Positions 1-6,031 of a stretch of 34,021 nucleotides of DNA are shown piece after piece. Under the pieces are notes generated by a model. It did not search any database. It saw nothing but the letters and a program-made list of their open reading frames with translations, and was not told the DNA's origin. How positions within the stretch are numbered: position 1 is the first letter of the stretch; every line of letters begins with the position of its first letter. A program made the position numbers and the translations under genes. This DNA is from Candidatus Staskawiczbacteria bacterium (lineage in GTDB: Bacteria > Patescibacteriota > Minisyncoccia > Minisyncoccales > Staskawiczbacteraceae): positions 1 through 34,021 of the forward strand of contig JAHFKU010000009.1 in the NCBI GenBank assembly GCA_023245195.1, written 5' to 3'.

Positions 1-97
1 TTTCGTGTGCTTTCTTGGCGCCTTGAAATTGAATCAGAACGATTAAGATCATAAGCAGGATAACCGAAATGCCAGATATCGCAAATACCCTTTTCAT
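1..97 (-). CDS. N-terminus of a membrane-anchored protein, cut by the window edge
   Basis: Reading leftwards from an ATG at 97, 32 codons stay open to the window edge. They begin MKRVFAISGISVILLMILI and so give a basic start followed by one hydrophobic segment, as in a signal anchor. A GAGGG ribosome-binding site lies about 8 bases before the ATG, which supports the start. The rest of the protein is outside the window, so no function can be given. Confidence 0.6.
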   Translation of the reverse strand, partial: MKRVFAISGISVILLMILIVLIQFQGAKKAHE

Positions 98-187
98 TGA
101 TCTGCCCTCTTGTTTTTAAAGATCTACACTGTTTAATAATAAGCTATATGATAAAAAGATTAAAGGCGCTTGGGTGAATTAGTAATT

Positions 188-592
188 TTATATATCTCCA
201 ACGGCATTTCCAAAAAAGTGCAGTTTGGCATTACGAGTTTCTTCATTTATTAAAATTCCAATGATGTCAATTTGATAGGGAATATTTTCTGGGTATTTGT
301 TATTTTTCAGCCAGATTTTGGCTAAATTTCGTAATTTTTGCTGTTTTTGGTAATTAACATGTTGTTCGGGAAAAAAACCACGATCGCTGTCGATGATAGT
401 TTTTACTTCTACAAAGTGGATGGGGCTTCTGGAGCTCGAAAAAAGTGGCAAAAAATGCCACTTTTTTCGCGCAATAATATCAATTTCTCCAAAGGTTATC
501 CGCCAGTTTTTCCCCAAGATATTAAACCCTTTCTTAACAAGATATTCACAGGCCAGGCGTTCCCCCAAATTTCCCAATTCCTTGGTGGTCAT
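188..592 (-). CDS. YraN / UPF0102 family nuclease-fold protein
   Basis: This 134-residue protein has the UPF0102 order: an N-terminal helix with GNLGERLACEYLVKKGF, then GEIDIIA, then FVEVKT. These are the acidic and lysine positions of a PD-(D/E)xK nuclease-like core. Family members are small and usually lie near ribosome or tRNA maintenance genes; their substrate is not settled. The protein is slightly longer than usual because about 12 residues (KKWHFLPLFSSS) separate the GEID and EVKT strands, where other members have a short turn. That insert is encoded by a perfect DNA hairpin at 437-469. No Shine-Dalgarno sequence is visible. The neighbour at 609-1043 ends 16 bases upstream on the same strand, so the two may be co-transcribed. 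Confidence 0.85.
   Translation of the reverse strand: MTTKELGNLGERLACEYLVKKGFNILGKNWRITFGEIDIIARKKWHFLPLFSSSRSPIHFVEVKTIIDSDRGFFPEQHVNYQKQQKLRNLAKIWLKNNKYPENIPYQIDIIGILINEETRNAKLHFFGNAVGDI
437..469. repeat. Perfect 14-bp hairpin inside the yraN reading frame
   Basis: Arms 437-450 and 456-469 are exact inverted copies around five A's. The hairpin adds residues between two conserved motifs of the YraN-like protein without breaking the frame, so it looks like a small in-frame insertion. Confidence 0.8.
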
Positions 593-608
593 AAAATAAT
601 TAATCTAA

Positions 609-1043
609 TCATTCTTCAGATTTACTACTGTTTTGATTTAGATTGTATTCTTCAATTGCTTTTTCTATATTTACTCTTCCTTCTTCGCTAATCTTTTCTT
701 TGCCAAAAAAATCAATAATTTTACTTTCAAACATTTCAATTCTTAACGTAATGTGTGAATTACTCTTTACGATTTTTTGATCTATATCTTGAATATTTCC
801 AAAAATAATTATTTCTCCAGTTTTTGAATTAGCGTAGCCATTAGCTGCTGCACAGGGATAACGTTTTCCATTTACTTCAATACTTCCAGCATTTCCTCCC
901 ATAGATTCCTCTTTCAATAATTCCCACATATCTTCTTTAAGCATTTTCAGATTATGCTCAACTACTCCTCGATCATATGATTCCTTATTTTCTTCAGAAG
1001 GGTTTTGTTCTTCATTTTTGGTAGATTGTTCTGGATTATTCAT
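609..1043 (-). CDS. Hypothetical acidic protein
   Basis: I do not recognise this 144-residue protein. The first 25 residues are polar and low in complexity (E, N, K, S). The middle (about 50-110) looks like a small beta-rich fold with GSIEVNGKRYPCAAANGYA and TGEIIIFGN. The C-terminus is helical and acidic and ends in a polar N/S/K/E tail. There is no signal peptide or membrane segment, so it is probably cytoplasmic. It lies 16 bases upstream of the YraN gene on the same strand. No clear ribosome-binding site precedes the ATG at 1043. Confidence 0.6.
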   Translation of the reverse strand: MNNPEQSTKNEEQNPSEENKESYDRGVVEHNLKMLKEDMWELLKEESMGGNAGSIEVNGKRYPCAAANGYANSKTGEIIIFGNIQDIDQKIVKSNSHITLRIEMFESKIIDFFGKEKISEEGRVNIEKAIEEYNLNQNSSKSEE

Positions 1044-1089
1044 ATGTTTTGGTTTTTTAATTATTTCAAATTCACCACCTTTTCACCTG

Positions 1090-1148
1090 CCTGCCGGCAG
1101 GAATTAATTTCAAATGCACTTGCGAGGAGTTTGTTTACCCAAACAAAC
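1090..1148. repeat. Two small palindromes upstream of the acidic-protein gene
   Basis: CCTGCCGGCAGG (1090-1101) is a perfect 12-bp palindrome, G+C-rich in an A+T-rich gap. A second hairpin has 8-bp arms (1129-1136 and 1141-1148, loop ACCC). Neither is followed by a T-run, so they do not look like ordinary terminators. Confidence 0.5.
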
Positions 1149-1168
1149 AGCAAATTGTAAATTTCAAA

Positions 1169-2170
1169 TTATTTTATCTTAATCGGCGGATACAATTGCT
1201 GGTCTATGGTTCTTTCAAAACAGGCGTGTCCGGCCGCGTGATCCCAGTTTTGATTATTTGCGCCATCATATACCGGGTAAGCCGGCATCATTTTTACGTT
1301 TGGCTGTGTTTTGCTATCCAAATTAAAGGTGGCGCAGAGTTCAAAATATATCATTGATTCTGCAGATTCCGATGGAAGCAATATACTGTACTCATACGGC
1401 GCATTTGTTTCGGGGTCATTTGGCACCGCATAACCAGAAATAGAATCATTCAAGTCATTTAGCTCTTTTGGTAGCGCATTTTTTCTTTGCCAATAATTTA
1501 CCACCTGCCACTGGATGTTTTGCAGATCGCTAATTCGTTGTTGGTCAAATTGGGCTAATCGCGCTTTCATGGGGGATCCTACGATAAAAAATGCCCCAAT
1601 AATTGCAATTACTACCACGGCACTTACCAAAGAAGCAACATATTTTATTGATTTCAATGGAGCCGATCGCCTTACGTCGTTTAGATAATACCAAAAGATA
1701 ACTCCGGCAACCAAAATAATGGAAAGCGCTTTTAAGATGAATCTAGCCTTTATTTCTCCTCCCAAAAAAGTGTTAATCACAAAAATGAGGTCGCCCACAA
1801 TAACCAGCGAGGTAATGAAAAGCGTTAAATAGATAAGCCATTTTCTTATTTTCGATTCTCGGACTTCTGATTCTTTGGCATAAATATTATTTAACAACCA
1901 CGAAGTGAGTATAAATAACGGAAACACGATTGCCAGCGAAGCAATGGCAAATCTGATGGTGCCACTAAATCCGTAGTTATAATTTAAGACATCCGGAAAA
2001 AAATAATTTATGTATTGCCAGCAGAGCGTGATAAAACTTATCGCAGACCAATACAGTGTTACGATGGCGAAGAGATGCAAAAAGACATCGCGGGGCAGAT
2101 TACGTTTTTGCCCGACCGAAGCTTCATGCGAAGGCGGGTTTGGCGCTTGAGTTTGAAAATTGTTTTCCAT
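1169..2170 (-). CDS. Multi-pass membrane protein, DUF5671-like
   Basis: The chosen start (ATG at 2170, MENNFQTQAPN) gives 333 residues; an upstream start at 2227 would be read through a T-rich hairpin. After a polar N-terminus comes RNLPRDVFLHLFAIVTLYWSA, like the opening of the DUF5671 domain common in Patescibacteria. About five membrane segments follow, to roughly residue 200. The remaining 130 residues are soluble and contain aromatic and cysteine positions (ELCATF, GHACFERT), probably facing outside. The function is unknown. A terminator for the gene upstream sits at 2226-2254, so this gene probably has its own promoter, which I cannot identify confidently. Confidence 0.6.
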   Translation of the reverse strand: MENNFQTQAPNPPSHEASVGQKRNLPRDVFLHLFAIVTLYWSAISFITLCWQYINYFFPDVLNYNYGFSGTIRFAIASLAIVFPLFILTSWLLNNIYAKESEVRESKIRKWLIYLTLFITSLVIVGDLIFVINTFLGGEIKARFILKALSIILVAGVIFWYYLNDVRRSAPLKSIKYVASLVSAVVVIAIIGAFFIVGSPMKARLAQFDQQRISDLQNIQWQVVNYWQRKNALPKELNDLNDSISGYAVPNDPETNAPYEYSILLPSESAESMIYFELCATFNLDSKTQPNVKMMPAYPVYDGANNQNWDHAAGHACFERTIDQQLYPPIKIK

Positions 2171-2206
2171 AATTGTTGTATTTTTTAATATTGGATCAAT
2201 GGTACT

Positions 2207-2233
2207 CTTTTTTTGATTAAAAATCAAAAAAAG
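2207..2233. repeat. Perfect 12-bp hairpin before the DUF5671-like gene
   Basis: CTTTTTTTGATT (2207-2218) and its exact complement (2222-2233) surround AAA. It overlaps the terminator next to it and lies 36 bases upstream of the chosen ATG on the minus strand. Confidence 0.6.
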
Positions 2234-2254
2234 TCACTACATTTTGATAGTGAC
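2226..2254 (-). terminator. Rho-independent terminator of the zinc-knuckle gene
   Basis: On the minus strand a 7-bp stem (2254-2248 with 2239-2233) is followed directly by seven T's. It lies 17 bases after the stop codon of the gene at 2271-2504. Confidence 0.75.
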
Positions 2255-2270
2255 CTAAGTGCTTGGTTGT

Positions 2271-2504
2271 TTAATAAACTATGATTTGCATGTCTTGCGC
2301 GGTTGGCTTTGCCCTACAAATATGGCACATTTTTCCATCGCCAAACGGAGGGTCGCATCGGTCGCCGCAAAAACACTTGGGAGCTTTGGCAAAATCTTCT
2401 TCCTCTTTGCGATGGAGCTTTTCTTTTAAAGTAGCCATGAAAACAGGATCATCTGATAAGTTTTTTATTTTTTCATTAAGGTGCTGGATTTCTTCTTCGG
2501 TCAT
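2271..2504 (-). CDS. Small zinc-ribbon-like protein
   Basis: This 77-residue protein has an acidic helical first half (MTEEEIQHLNEKIKNL) and a cysteine-rich second half. That half contains CFCGDRC and, after about 12 residues, CHIC, a likely single zinc site. The ATG at 2504 has a good ribosome-binding site (GGGAG about 8 bases upstream), and a terminator follows the stop, so it looks like a separate transcript. It is divergent from the gene at 2593. I cannot name a family; such proteins may bind nucleic acid or partner proteins, but nothing here shows which. Confidence 0.65.
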   Translation of the reverse strand: MTEEEIQHLNEKIKNLSDDPVFMATLKEKLHRKEEEDFAKAPKCFCGDRCDPPFGDGKMCHICRAKPTAQDMQIIVY

Positions 2505-2592
2505 GGCAACACTCCCTTTCTATTGAGGTGCTAGCTGAATTATAGTATATTGGATTCGTTTGCACTAGAGTACCTTTACAAAGGAGAAGATC

Positions 2593-3195
2593 GTGAATAA
2601 TAAGCAAGTGATTATTTCGGTGCCTACCGAAAGTTTGCCGGTTGCCAAAACTGGTAACGATTACAAGAAAATGGGCATGATGATTCTGGGTTCAGTCACT
2701 GTTTTTGCCATCGGTTTTTTCTTATCCCATATTACCTGGCCGCGCTATGTTGAAGTTGAGAAGATCGTTGAAAAACGGCAGATGGTAAGATTCCCAGAAG
2801 AAGAAAGAAAGCCACCAGTTCAGCGCGATCTTAGCTTAGAAATCGAAAAACGCGCTGATACAAAAATCATCAGTCTTTTCGAAAGTAGCTGGAAAGGGGT
2901 TTTGATAGTTAAAGATAACAAAGCTCAAACGGTATTGCGTAACCGCGCTGCTCTTGGTCGCACTGTCCTTGGCAATAAACAGGGTTTCGTTGACCTAAAA
3001 AATGATTCTTATACGGTCCACAATTACTTTACCTATCTTGATACTGGGTATGGCATTGTTGATGATGGCCAACAGAATTTCTTTTTGTTGCTCTGGTCTT
3101 CAGGGGCTACCAAAGCTCCTTTAATCAATCCTGGCACCATTAACCTAGTCAAGGGAATTACTATTGAACCTGGCGAGGCGAAAAAGTTTCCCTAG
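2593..3195 (+). CDS. Single-pass membrane protein of unknown function
   Basis: The GTG at 2593 is preceded by AAGGAG at a 7-base spacing, a strong start. The 200-residue protein has a short cytoplasmic N-terminus and one membrane helix (about 27-46, MGMMILGSVTVFAIGFFLSHI). A charged stalk rich in E, K and R follows (about 50-88), then a C-terminal domain of about 110 residues on the outer side. That domain is beta-rich and contains SSWKGVLIVKDN and LLLWSSG. A terminator follows closely. I do not recognise the outer domain. Confidence 0.65.
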   Translation: MNNKQVIISVPTESLPVAKTGNDYKKMGMMILGSVTVFAIGFFLSHITWPRYVEVEKIVEKRQMVRFPEEERKPPVQRDLSLEIEKRADTKIISLFESSWKGVLIVKDNKAQTVLRNRAALGRTVLGNKQGFVDLKNDSYTVHNYFTYLDTGYGIVDDGQQNFFLLLWSSGATKAPLINPGTINLVKGITIEPGEAKKFP

Positions 3196-3203
3196 TAATT
3201 TCG

Positions 3204-3230
3204 GGCTTGTCTAAAAAACAAGCCTTTTTT
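3204..3230 (+). terminator. Terminator of the single-pass membrane protein gene
   Basis: A 7-bp stem (3204-3210 with 3218-3224) is followed by six T's, 8 bases after the stop codon at 3195. Confidence 0.85.
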
Positions 3231-3231
3231 C

Positions 3232-3429
3232 TTGTCGGGGTGCCGAGAATAGAAGCTCGTCGCTTCGCTCCTTCAAACCCCTCGGTTTGAATATGCGAAG
3301 CATATTTTCGGCACTCGTTCAGAAGAAAATAAAATGATTTTTCTTTTCTTCCTCTCTCGTTTGAAAATAATTCCGCCACGGGAAAAATACTTTTTCCCGA
3401 CCCCTTTTGCCGAGTTCGAATCTCGGCAC
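3232..3429 (-). repeat. tRNA-T-arm-bounded repeat element, copy 1 (3' of tRNA-Pro)
   Basis: Read on the minus strand, this follows the tRNA-Pro terminator. It opens with an antisense copy of that tRNA's T-arm (3429-3409, 19 of 20 bases). It closes with a sense copy of the tRNA 3' end (3250-3232), giving a 19-bp direct repeat with 3466-3448 inside the tRNA gene. Between them lie hairpin 1 (3380-3387 with 3391-3398) and hairpin 2 (3272-3279 with 3284-3291). A G+C-rich GGAGCGAAGCGACGA stretch is also present. The same parts occur in the same order at 33869-34004. Compared with that copy, this one has about 60 extra bases between the hairpins. There is no convincing coding potential. Confidence 0.8.
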
Positions 3430-3432
3430 GCA

Positions 3433-3449
3433 AAAAACTGATAGTTTTT
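3433..3449 (-). terminator. Terminator of tRNA-Pro(GGG)
   Basis: A 7-bp stem (AAAAACT / AGTTTTT, loop of 3) begins 3 bases after the tRNA and ends in a T-run on the minus strand. It would stop most transcripts before the repeat element beyond it. Confidence 0.7.
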
Positions 3450-3451
3450 GT

Positions 3452-3520
3452 CGGGGTGCCGAGAATCGAACTCGGGCTACACGACCCCCAGCCGTGCGTA
3501 CTACCTCTATACGACACCCC
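3452..3520 (-). tRNA. tRNA-Pro(GGG)
   Basis: The cloverleaf folds cleanly. The acceptor is GGGGTGT with GCACCCC, the anticodon stem is CACGG/TCGTG with loop CTGGGGG (anticodon GGG), and the T-arm is CCGAG-TTCGATT-CTCGG. The CCA end is not encoded. The gene lies 60 bases downstream of cca, and its T-arm is copied in both orientations in the element that follows it. Confidence 0.9.
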
Positions 3521-3526
3521 GTCTTC

Positions 3527-3563
3527 GCCCGCCGAAGCGGGCTACGACGGGCGAAGCCCGTAA
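3527..3563. repeat. Pair of G+C-rich hairpins between cca and tRNA-Pro
   Basis: Two 5-bp hairpins, GCCCG/CGGGC (3527-3531, 3538-3542) and CGGGC-GAA-GCCCG (3548-3560), fill the gap. The 16-mer CGGGCGAAGCCCGTAA (3548-3563) recurs exactly at 22987-23002 in the loop of another large palindrome, so this is repeat sequence rather than a one-off terminator. Confidence 0.7.
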
Positions 3564-3580
3564 AGCCCGCGAAGGAGGGA

Positions 3581-5068
3581 TTACTTTACGTAATACTTGC
3601 TTTTTATTTTTTCGTCTTCTTGTTTTTGCACTTCAAATGCATTTTCTTGTGCCACGCCCGCCAGTTCTTTTAGTTTTTTATCTTCCAATGTGCCAAGTGC
3701 TATAATCTCCGCTGTTAGAATTTTTTTCGTGTTTTTTTTGGGTTCATCCAAAACATAACCTAATAGGACATTTAAGATTTGTCCTATCTTCGGCCCTGGT
3801 TGAATTTTTAAGATTTCCATAATATCTTTGCCATCTACTTTTAGCATGCCAACTGAAATTGGGTCTTTTGAAACCTTATCAATAATATATTTTAAGTGGC
3901 GCAGTTTATAAGGCTCAGCTTTTGGCACGCCACTGCCGATTCTATCGGCTTCGCGCAACTGTAAAAGCTCTTCTATATTTTCGGGACCAACATTTTTTAC
4001 CAATCTTCGCACCGATGATTCTGTCACTTCATCAACATTGTAGTAAAACATATGGCAGCGCACTAATTTAGTAATTTTTTCAATGTCTTTGCTGGAAAAT
4101 TTCAGGCGGTTTAAAATTTGAAACGTCATTTTGGCACCCAACATTTCATGGTTATAAAATGAAGCATTAATGCCCTCGCCCACTTTTGCCCGGGGCTTTC
4201 CAATATCATGGAAAAGGGCGGCAATCCTTACATGCAGGTTGAATTTCTTTTTAGCCGTATATTCCAAAGCCTTGATGGCATGCTGATAGCAATCGTAAAT
4301 GTGGTGCTTGTTCTGGCCGACTCCGTAATTTTCTTCAAGCTCCGGCACGATATATTTTAACAGATGCAATTGACGTAATAACTCTATCCCTTCACCTCCT
4401 TTTTCGGACATGATGATTTTGATAAACTCATCGCGGATTCTTTCTTTTGAAATTGCCTCAAGCCATAGACTATTTTTTTGAATAGCCTCTGCAGTTTCTT
4501 TTTCTATATTAAAGTCTAGTGTTGTTGCAAACCTAACGGCACGCAACATTCGCAGGGCATCTTCGGAAAACCGTTCATCGGGATTGCCAACCGTTTTGAT
4601 GATTTTTTTCTGTAAGTCTTCTTGCCCACCAAAAAAATCAATAACTGTAATATTGTTTTCTTTCGTTTTTTTTGTTCCATGTTCCATGTTCCATGTTTCA
4701 TGATCTATCGCCATGGCATTAATCGTAAAATCCCGCCGAGCCAAATCTTCTTCTAAAGTTTTGGCGTATTGCAATGCATCAGGGTGCCGTTTATCGGAAT
4801 ATACACTTTCCAACCGATAAGTAGTAATTTCTACTTCGGGGATTTTTGTACTTCCGGTTTTTACCGTCACTGTCAAAAAATTATTTTCATAAAAACTGTC
4901 AGGAAACACTTTTTGAATTTCTTCCGGCTTGGCATTGGTGGTTATATCCCAGTCCTTCGGCTCTTGTTCTAATAAAAAATCACGCACGCATCCGCCGACA
5001 ATGTAGGCCTCAAAATTTGCTTCTTTCAGCTTACTAATGATATTTTTGACTTCTTTGGGAATAACCAT
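3581..5068 (-). CDS. cca: CCA-adding enzyme / poly(A) polymerase family, with HD domain
   Basis: This enzyme adds or repairs the 3' CCA of tRNAs, which matters here because most tRNA genes in the window do not encode it. The class II nucleotidyltransferase head has AYIVGGCVRDFLL, the metal-binding DWDIT, and RRDFTINAMAI. An RNA-binding region follows, then an HD domain with HVRIAALFHDIGKP, and a C-terminal extension. The start at 5068 (MVIPKEV) is preferred; six upstream codons to 5086 run into a palindrome. Around residues 125-135 the protein carries an extra HETWNMEHGTKK, encoded by tandem copies of GTTCCAT (plus strand), just before the conserved DFFGGQEDL. No Shine-Dalgarno sequence is visible. 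Confidence 0.9.
   Translation of the reverse strand: MVIPKEVKNIISKLKEANFEAYIVGGCVRDFLLEQEPKDWDITTNAKPEEIQKVFPDSFYENNFLTVTVKTGSTKIPEVEITTYRLESVYSDKRHPDALQYAKTLEEDLARRDFTINAMAIDHETWNMEHGTKKTKENNITVIDFFGGQEDLQKKIIKTVGNPDERFSEDALRMLRAVRFATTLDFNIEKETAEAIQKNSLWLEAISKERIRDEFIKIIMSEKGGEGIELLRQLHLLKYIVPELEENYGVGQNKHHIYDCYQHAIKALEYTAKKKFNLHVRIAALFHDIGKPRAKVGEGINASFYNHEMLGAKMTFQILNRLKFSSKDIEKITKLVRCHMFYYNVDEVTESSVRRLVKNVGPENIEELLQLREADRIGSGVPKAEPYKLRHLKYIIDKVSKDPISVGMLKVDGKDIMEILKIQPGPKIGQILNVLLGYVLDEPKKNTKKILTAEIIALGTLEDKKLKELAGVAQENAFEVQKQEDEKIKSKYYVK
4672..4705. repeat. Tandem TTCCATG repeat inside cca
   Basis: Three to four copies of a 7-base unit (TTCCATG, the last one degenerate) encode the extra WNMEHGT-type residues in the CCA enzyme. 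The repeat stays in frame and lies in a loop between conserved blocks. Confidence 0.75.
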
Positions 5069-5074
5069 ATTGGG

Positions 5075-5161
5075 ACGAATTAACACGAATTCTTAACGAA
5101 TTTTCACGAATCACGAATTCGTGATTCGCGTTGATTCGTTCGTCAATTCGTGGAAATTCGT
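5075..5161. repeat. Leader palindrome of cca (ACGAATT class)
   Basis: The centre is a perfect 20-bp palindrome (5108-5127, GAATCACGAA then its complement). The outer arms are built from repeated CACGAATT words and pair imperfectly over the rest. On the minus strand the arm ends only six bases before the cca ATG at 5068. Confidence 0.8.
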
Positions 5162-5178
5162 TTATTCTATTACAAAGT

Positions 5179-5207
5179 TTGCTTTTTTTCAATTTTTGGT
5201 GTAAAAT
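5179..5207 (+). promoter_or_regulatory. Promoter of the tRNA-Arg(TCG) transcript
   Basis: TTGCTT and TAAAAT are separated by 17 bases, with the tRNA starting 55 bases after the -10 box. The likely transcript also contains the whole inverted repeat around the tRNA. Confidence 0.55.
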
Positions 5208-5244
5208 TTGAATCAATAGAGTTAAGCTCCCGTGGTGAAACTTG

Positions 5245-5357
5245 CCCCCACACCAATGCTTGCCCTCGTGTTGAAATGGATATCATCTTTGCCTTCGAAG
5301 CAAATGTTGGGGGTTCGAATCCCTCCGAGGGCACAAAGCAGGCATTGGTGTGGGGGG
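5245..5357. repeat. Inverted repeat enclosing tRNA-Arg(TCG)
   Basis: The arms are 5245-5263 and 5338-5356. They match over 19 positions with one difference, which would be a G-U pair in RNA. The 5' arm overlaps the first two bases of the tRNA and otherwise abuts it, so a 17-bp helix could stack on the acceptor stem, leaving a 6-base bulge on the 3' side. Confidence 0.85.
5262..5333 (+). tRNA. tRNA-Arg(TCG)
   Basis: The acceptor is GCCCTCG/CGAGGGC. The anticodon stem TTTGC/GCAAA carries loop CTTCGAA (anticodon TCG), and the T-arm is GGGGG-TTCGAAT-CCCTC. The discriminator is A and CCA is not encoded. It is enclosed by a near-perfect inverted repeat, and the pilin-like gene begins 70 bases downstream. 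Confidence 0.92.
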
Positions 5358-5403
5358 TGAAGATATTATCTTGCCTAATATTTAATTTTCAATCAATCAT
5401 CAA

Positions 5404-5811
5404 ATGAAAAAAATGTTACTTTTTTCAATATTGCTTGTTTTCTTTTTAGTTCCGCAGTTAGTAATGGCTGCGCCACTAGTGCCGTGCGGAAACGGTGATC
5501 CTAATCCAAATTTTGTTGGCCCCTATCCTAATGGTGATCAGCCTTGCACCCTTGCTTATTTCCCCGTACTATTGGTAAACATCTTTAATTTTCTTGTTTG
5601 GAGCATTGCCACTCCCTTGGCAACCCTGATGATCGTCATAGGAGCCGTATTGATGCTTTTGGCGGGAATCAATGCTAATTGGTTTACCACAGGTAAACAT
5701 ATTGTCATATGGTCGGTTGTTGCGATTGTGTTAATTTGGGCTTCGTATTTAATCATAGATACCCTGTTGAAGGTTTTAGGATACAATCAGGGCATTAACC
5801 CGCCTTTCTAG
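5404..5811 (+). CDS. VirB2/TrbC-like small pilin or membrane protein
   Basis: This 135-residue protein has a signal peptide (MKKMLLFSILLVFFLVPQLVMAA) with a likely cleavage after AMA-like residues 20-22. A short cysteine-containing segment follows (PCGNGDPNP, QPCTLAYF), then two strong membrane helices (about 55-80 and 95-120) separated by a short loop (INANWFTTGKH). That arrangement matches the VirB2/TrbC pilin type often seen in Patescibacteria, where it may belong to type IV secretion-like or pilus structures. No other secretion genes are in the window, so the role is inferred from the fold only. It lies between two tRNA genes and may share their transcript. No Shine-Dalgarno is visible. 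Confidence 0.7.
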   Translation: MKKMLLFSILLVFFLVPQLVMAAPLVPCGNGDPNPNFVGPYPNGDQPCTLAYFPVLLVNIFNFLVWSIATPLATLMIVIGAVLMLLAGINANWFTTGKHIVIWSVVAIVLIWASYLIIDTLLKVLGYNQGINPPF

Positions 5812-5843
5812 ATTGCGCTTAATTAAGCTTAAAACACAAAATT

Positions 5844-5916
5844 GCGCCCGTAGCTCAGTTGGTAGAGCTCCCGACTCTTAATCGGATGGTCACAGGTTCG
5901 ATCCCTGTCGGGCGCA
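5844..5916 (+). tRNA. tRNA-Lys(CTT)
   Basis: The acceptor is GCGCCCG/CGGGCGC and the D-arm contains AGCTCAGTTGGTAGAGCT. The anticodon loop CTCTTAA (anticodon CTT) sits on CCCGA/TCGGA, with one outer mismatch, and the T-arm is ACAGG-TTCGATC-CCTGT. The discriminator A is followed by CCCA, so a proper CCA is not encoded. Confidence 0.92.
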
Positions 5917-6002
5917 CCCATCTATTACCCTGCTCCTCAGAACAAGTACTTTTTCTGGACAAATAGTTAAAAATATAATAGAATGCTGCTATATAAATAA
6001 TC

Positions 6003-6021
6003 AACTATCCGGAAGATAGTT
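6003..6021 (+). promoter_or_regulatory. Hairpin in the rpsO leader
   Basis: AACTATC and GATAGTT pair around CGGAA, ten bases before the rpsO start. Ribosomal protein S15 represses its own translation through leader structures in other bacteria, so this is a candidate site, but the match to a known S15 leader class is not shown. Confidence 0.4.
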
Positions 6022-6031
6022 TTAAAATATT

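Noticed and set aside
3161-3705. Open frames on both strands around tRNA-Pro(GGG), up to 118 residues
   Set aside because: They run through the tRNA, its terminator and the T-arm repeat element, have no family features, and arise from the repeat sequence.
5150-5407. 85-codon frame on the plus strand
   Set aside because: It covers tRNA-Arg(TCG) and its inverted repeat; no ribosome-binding site and no protein-like composition.
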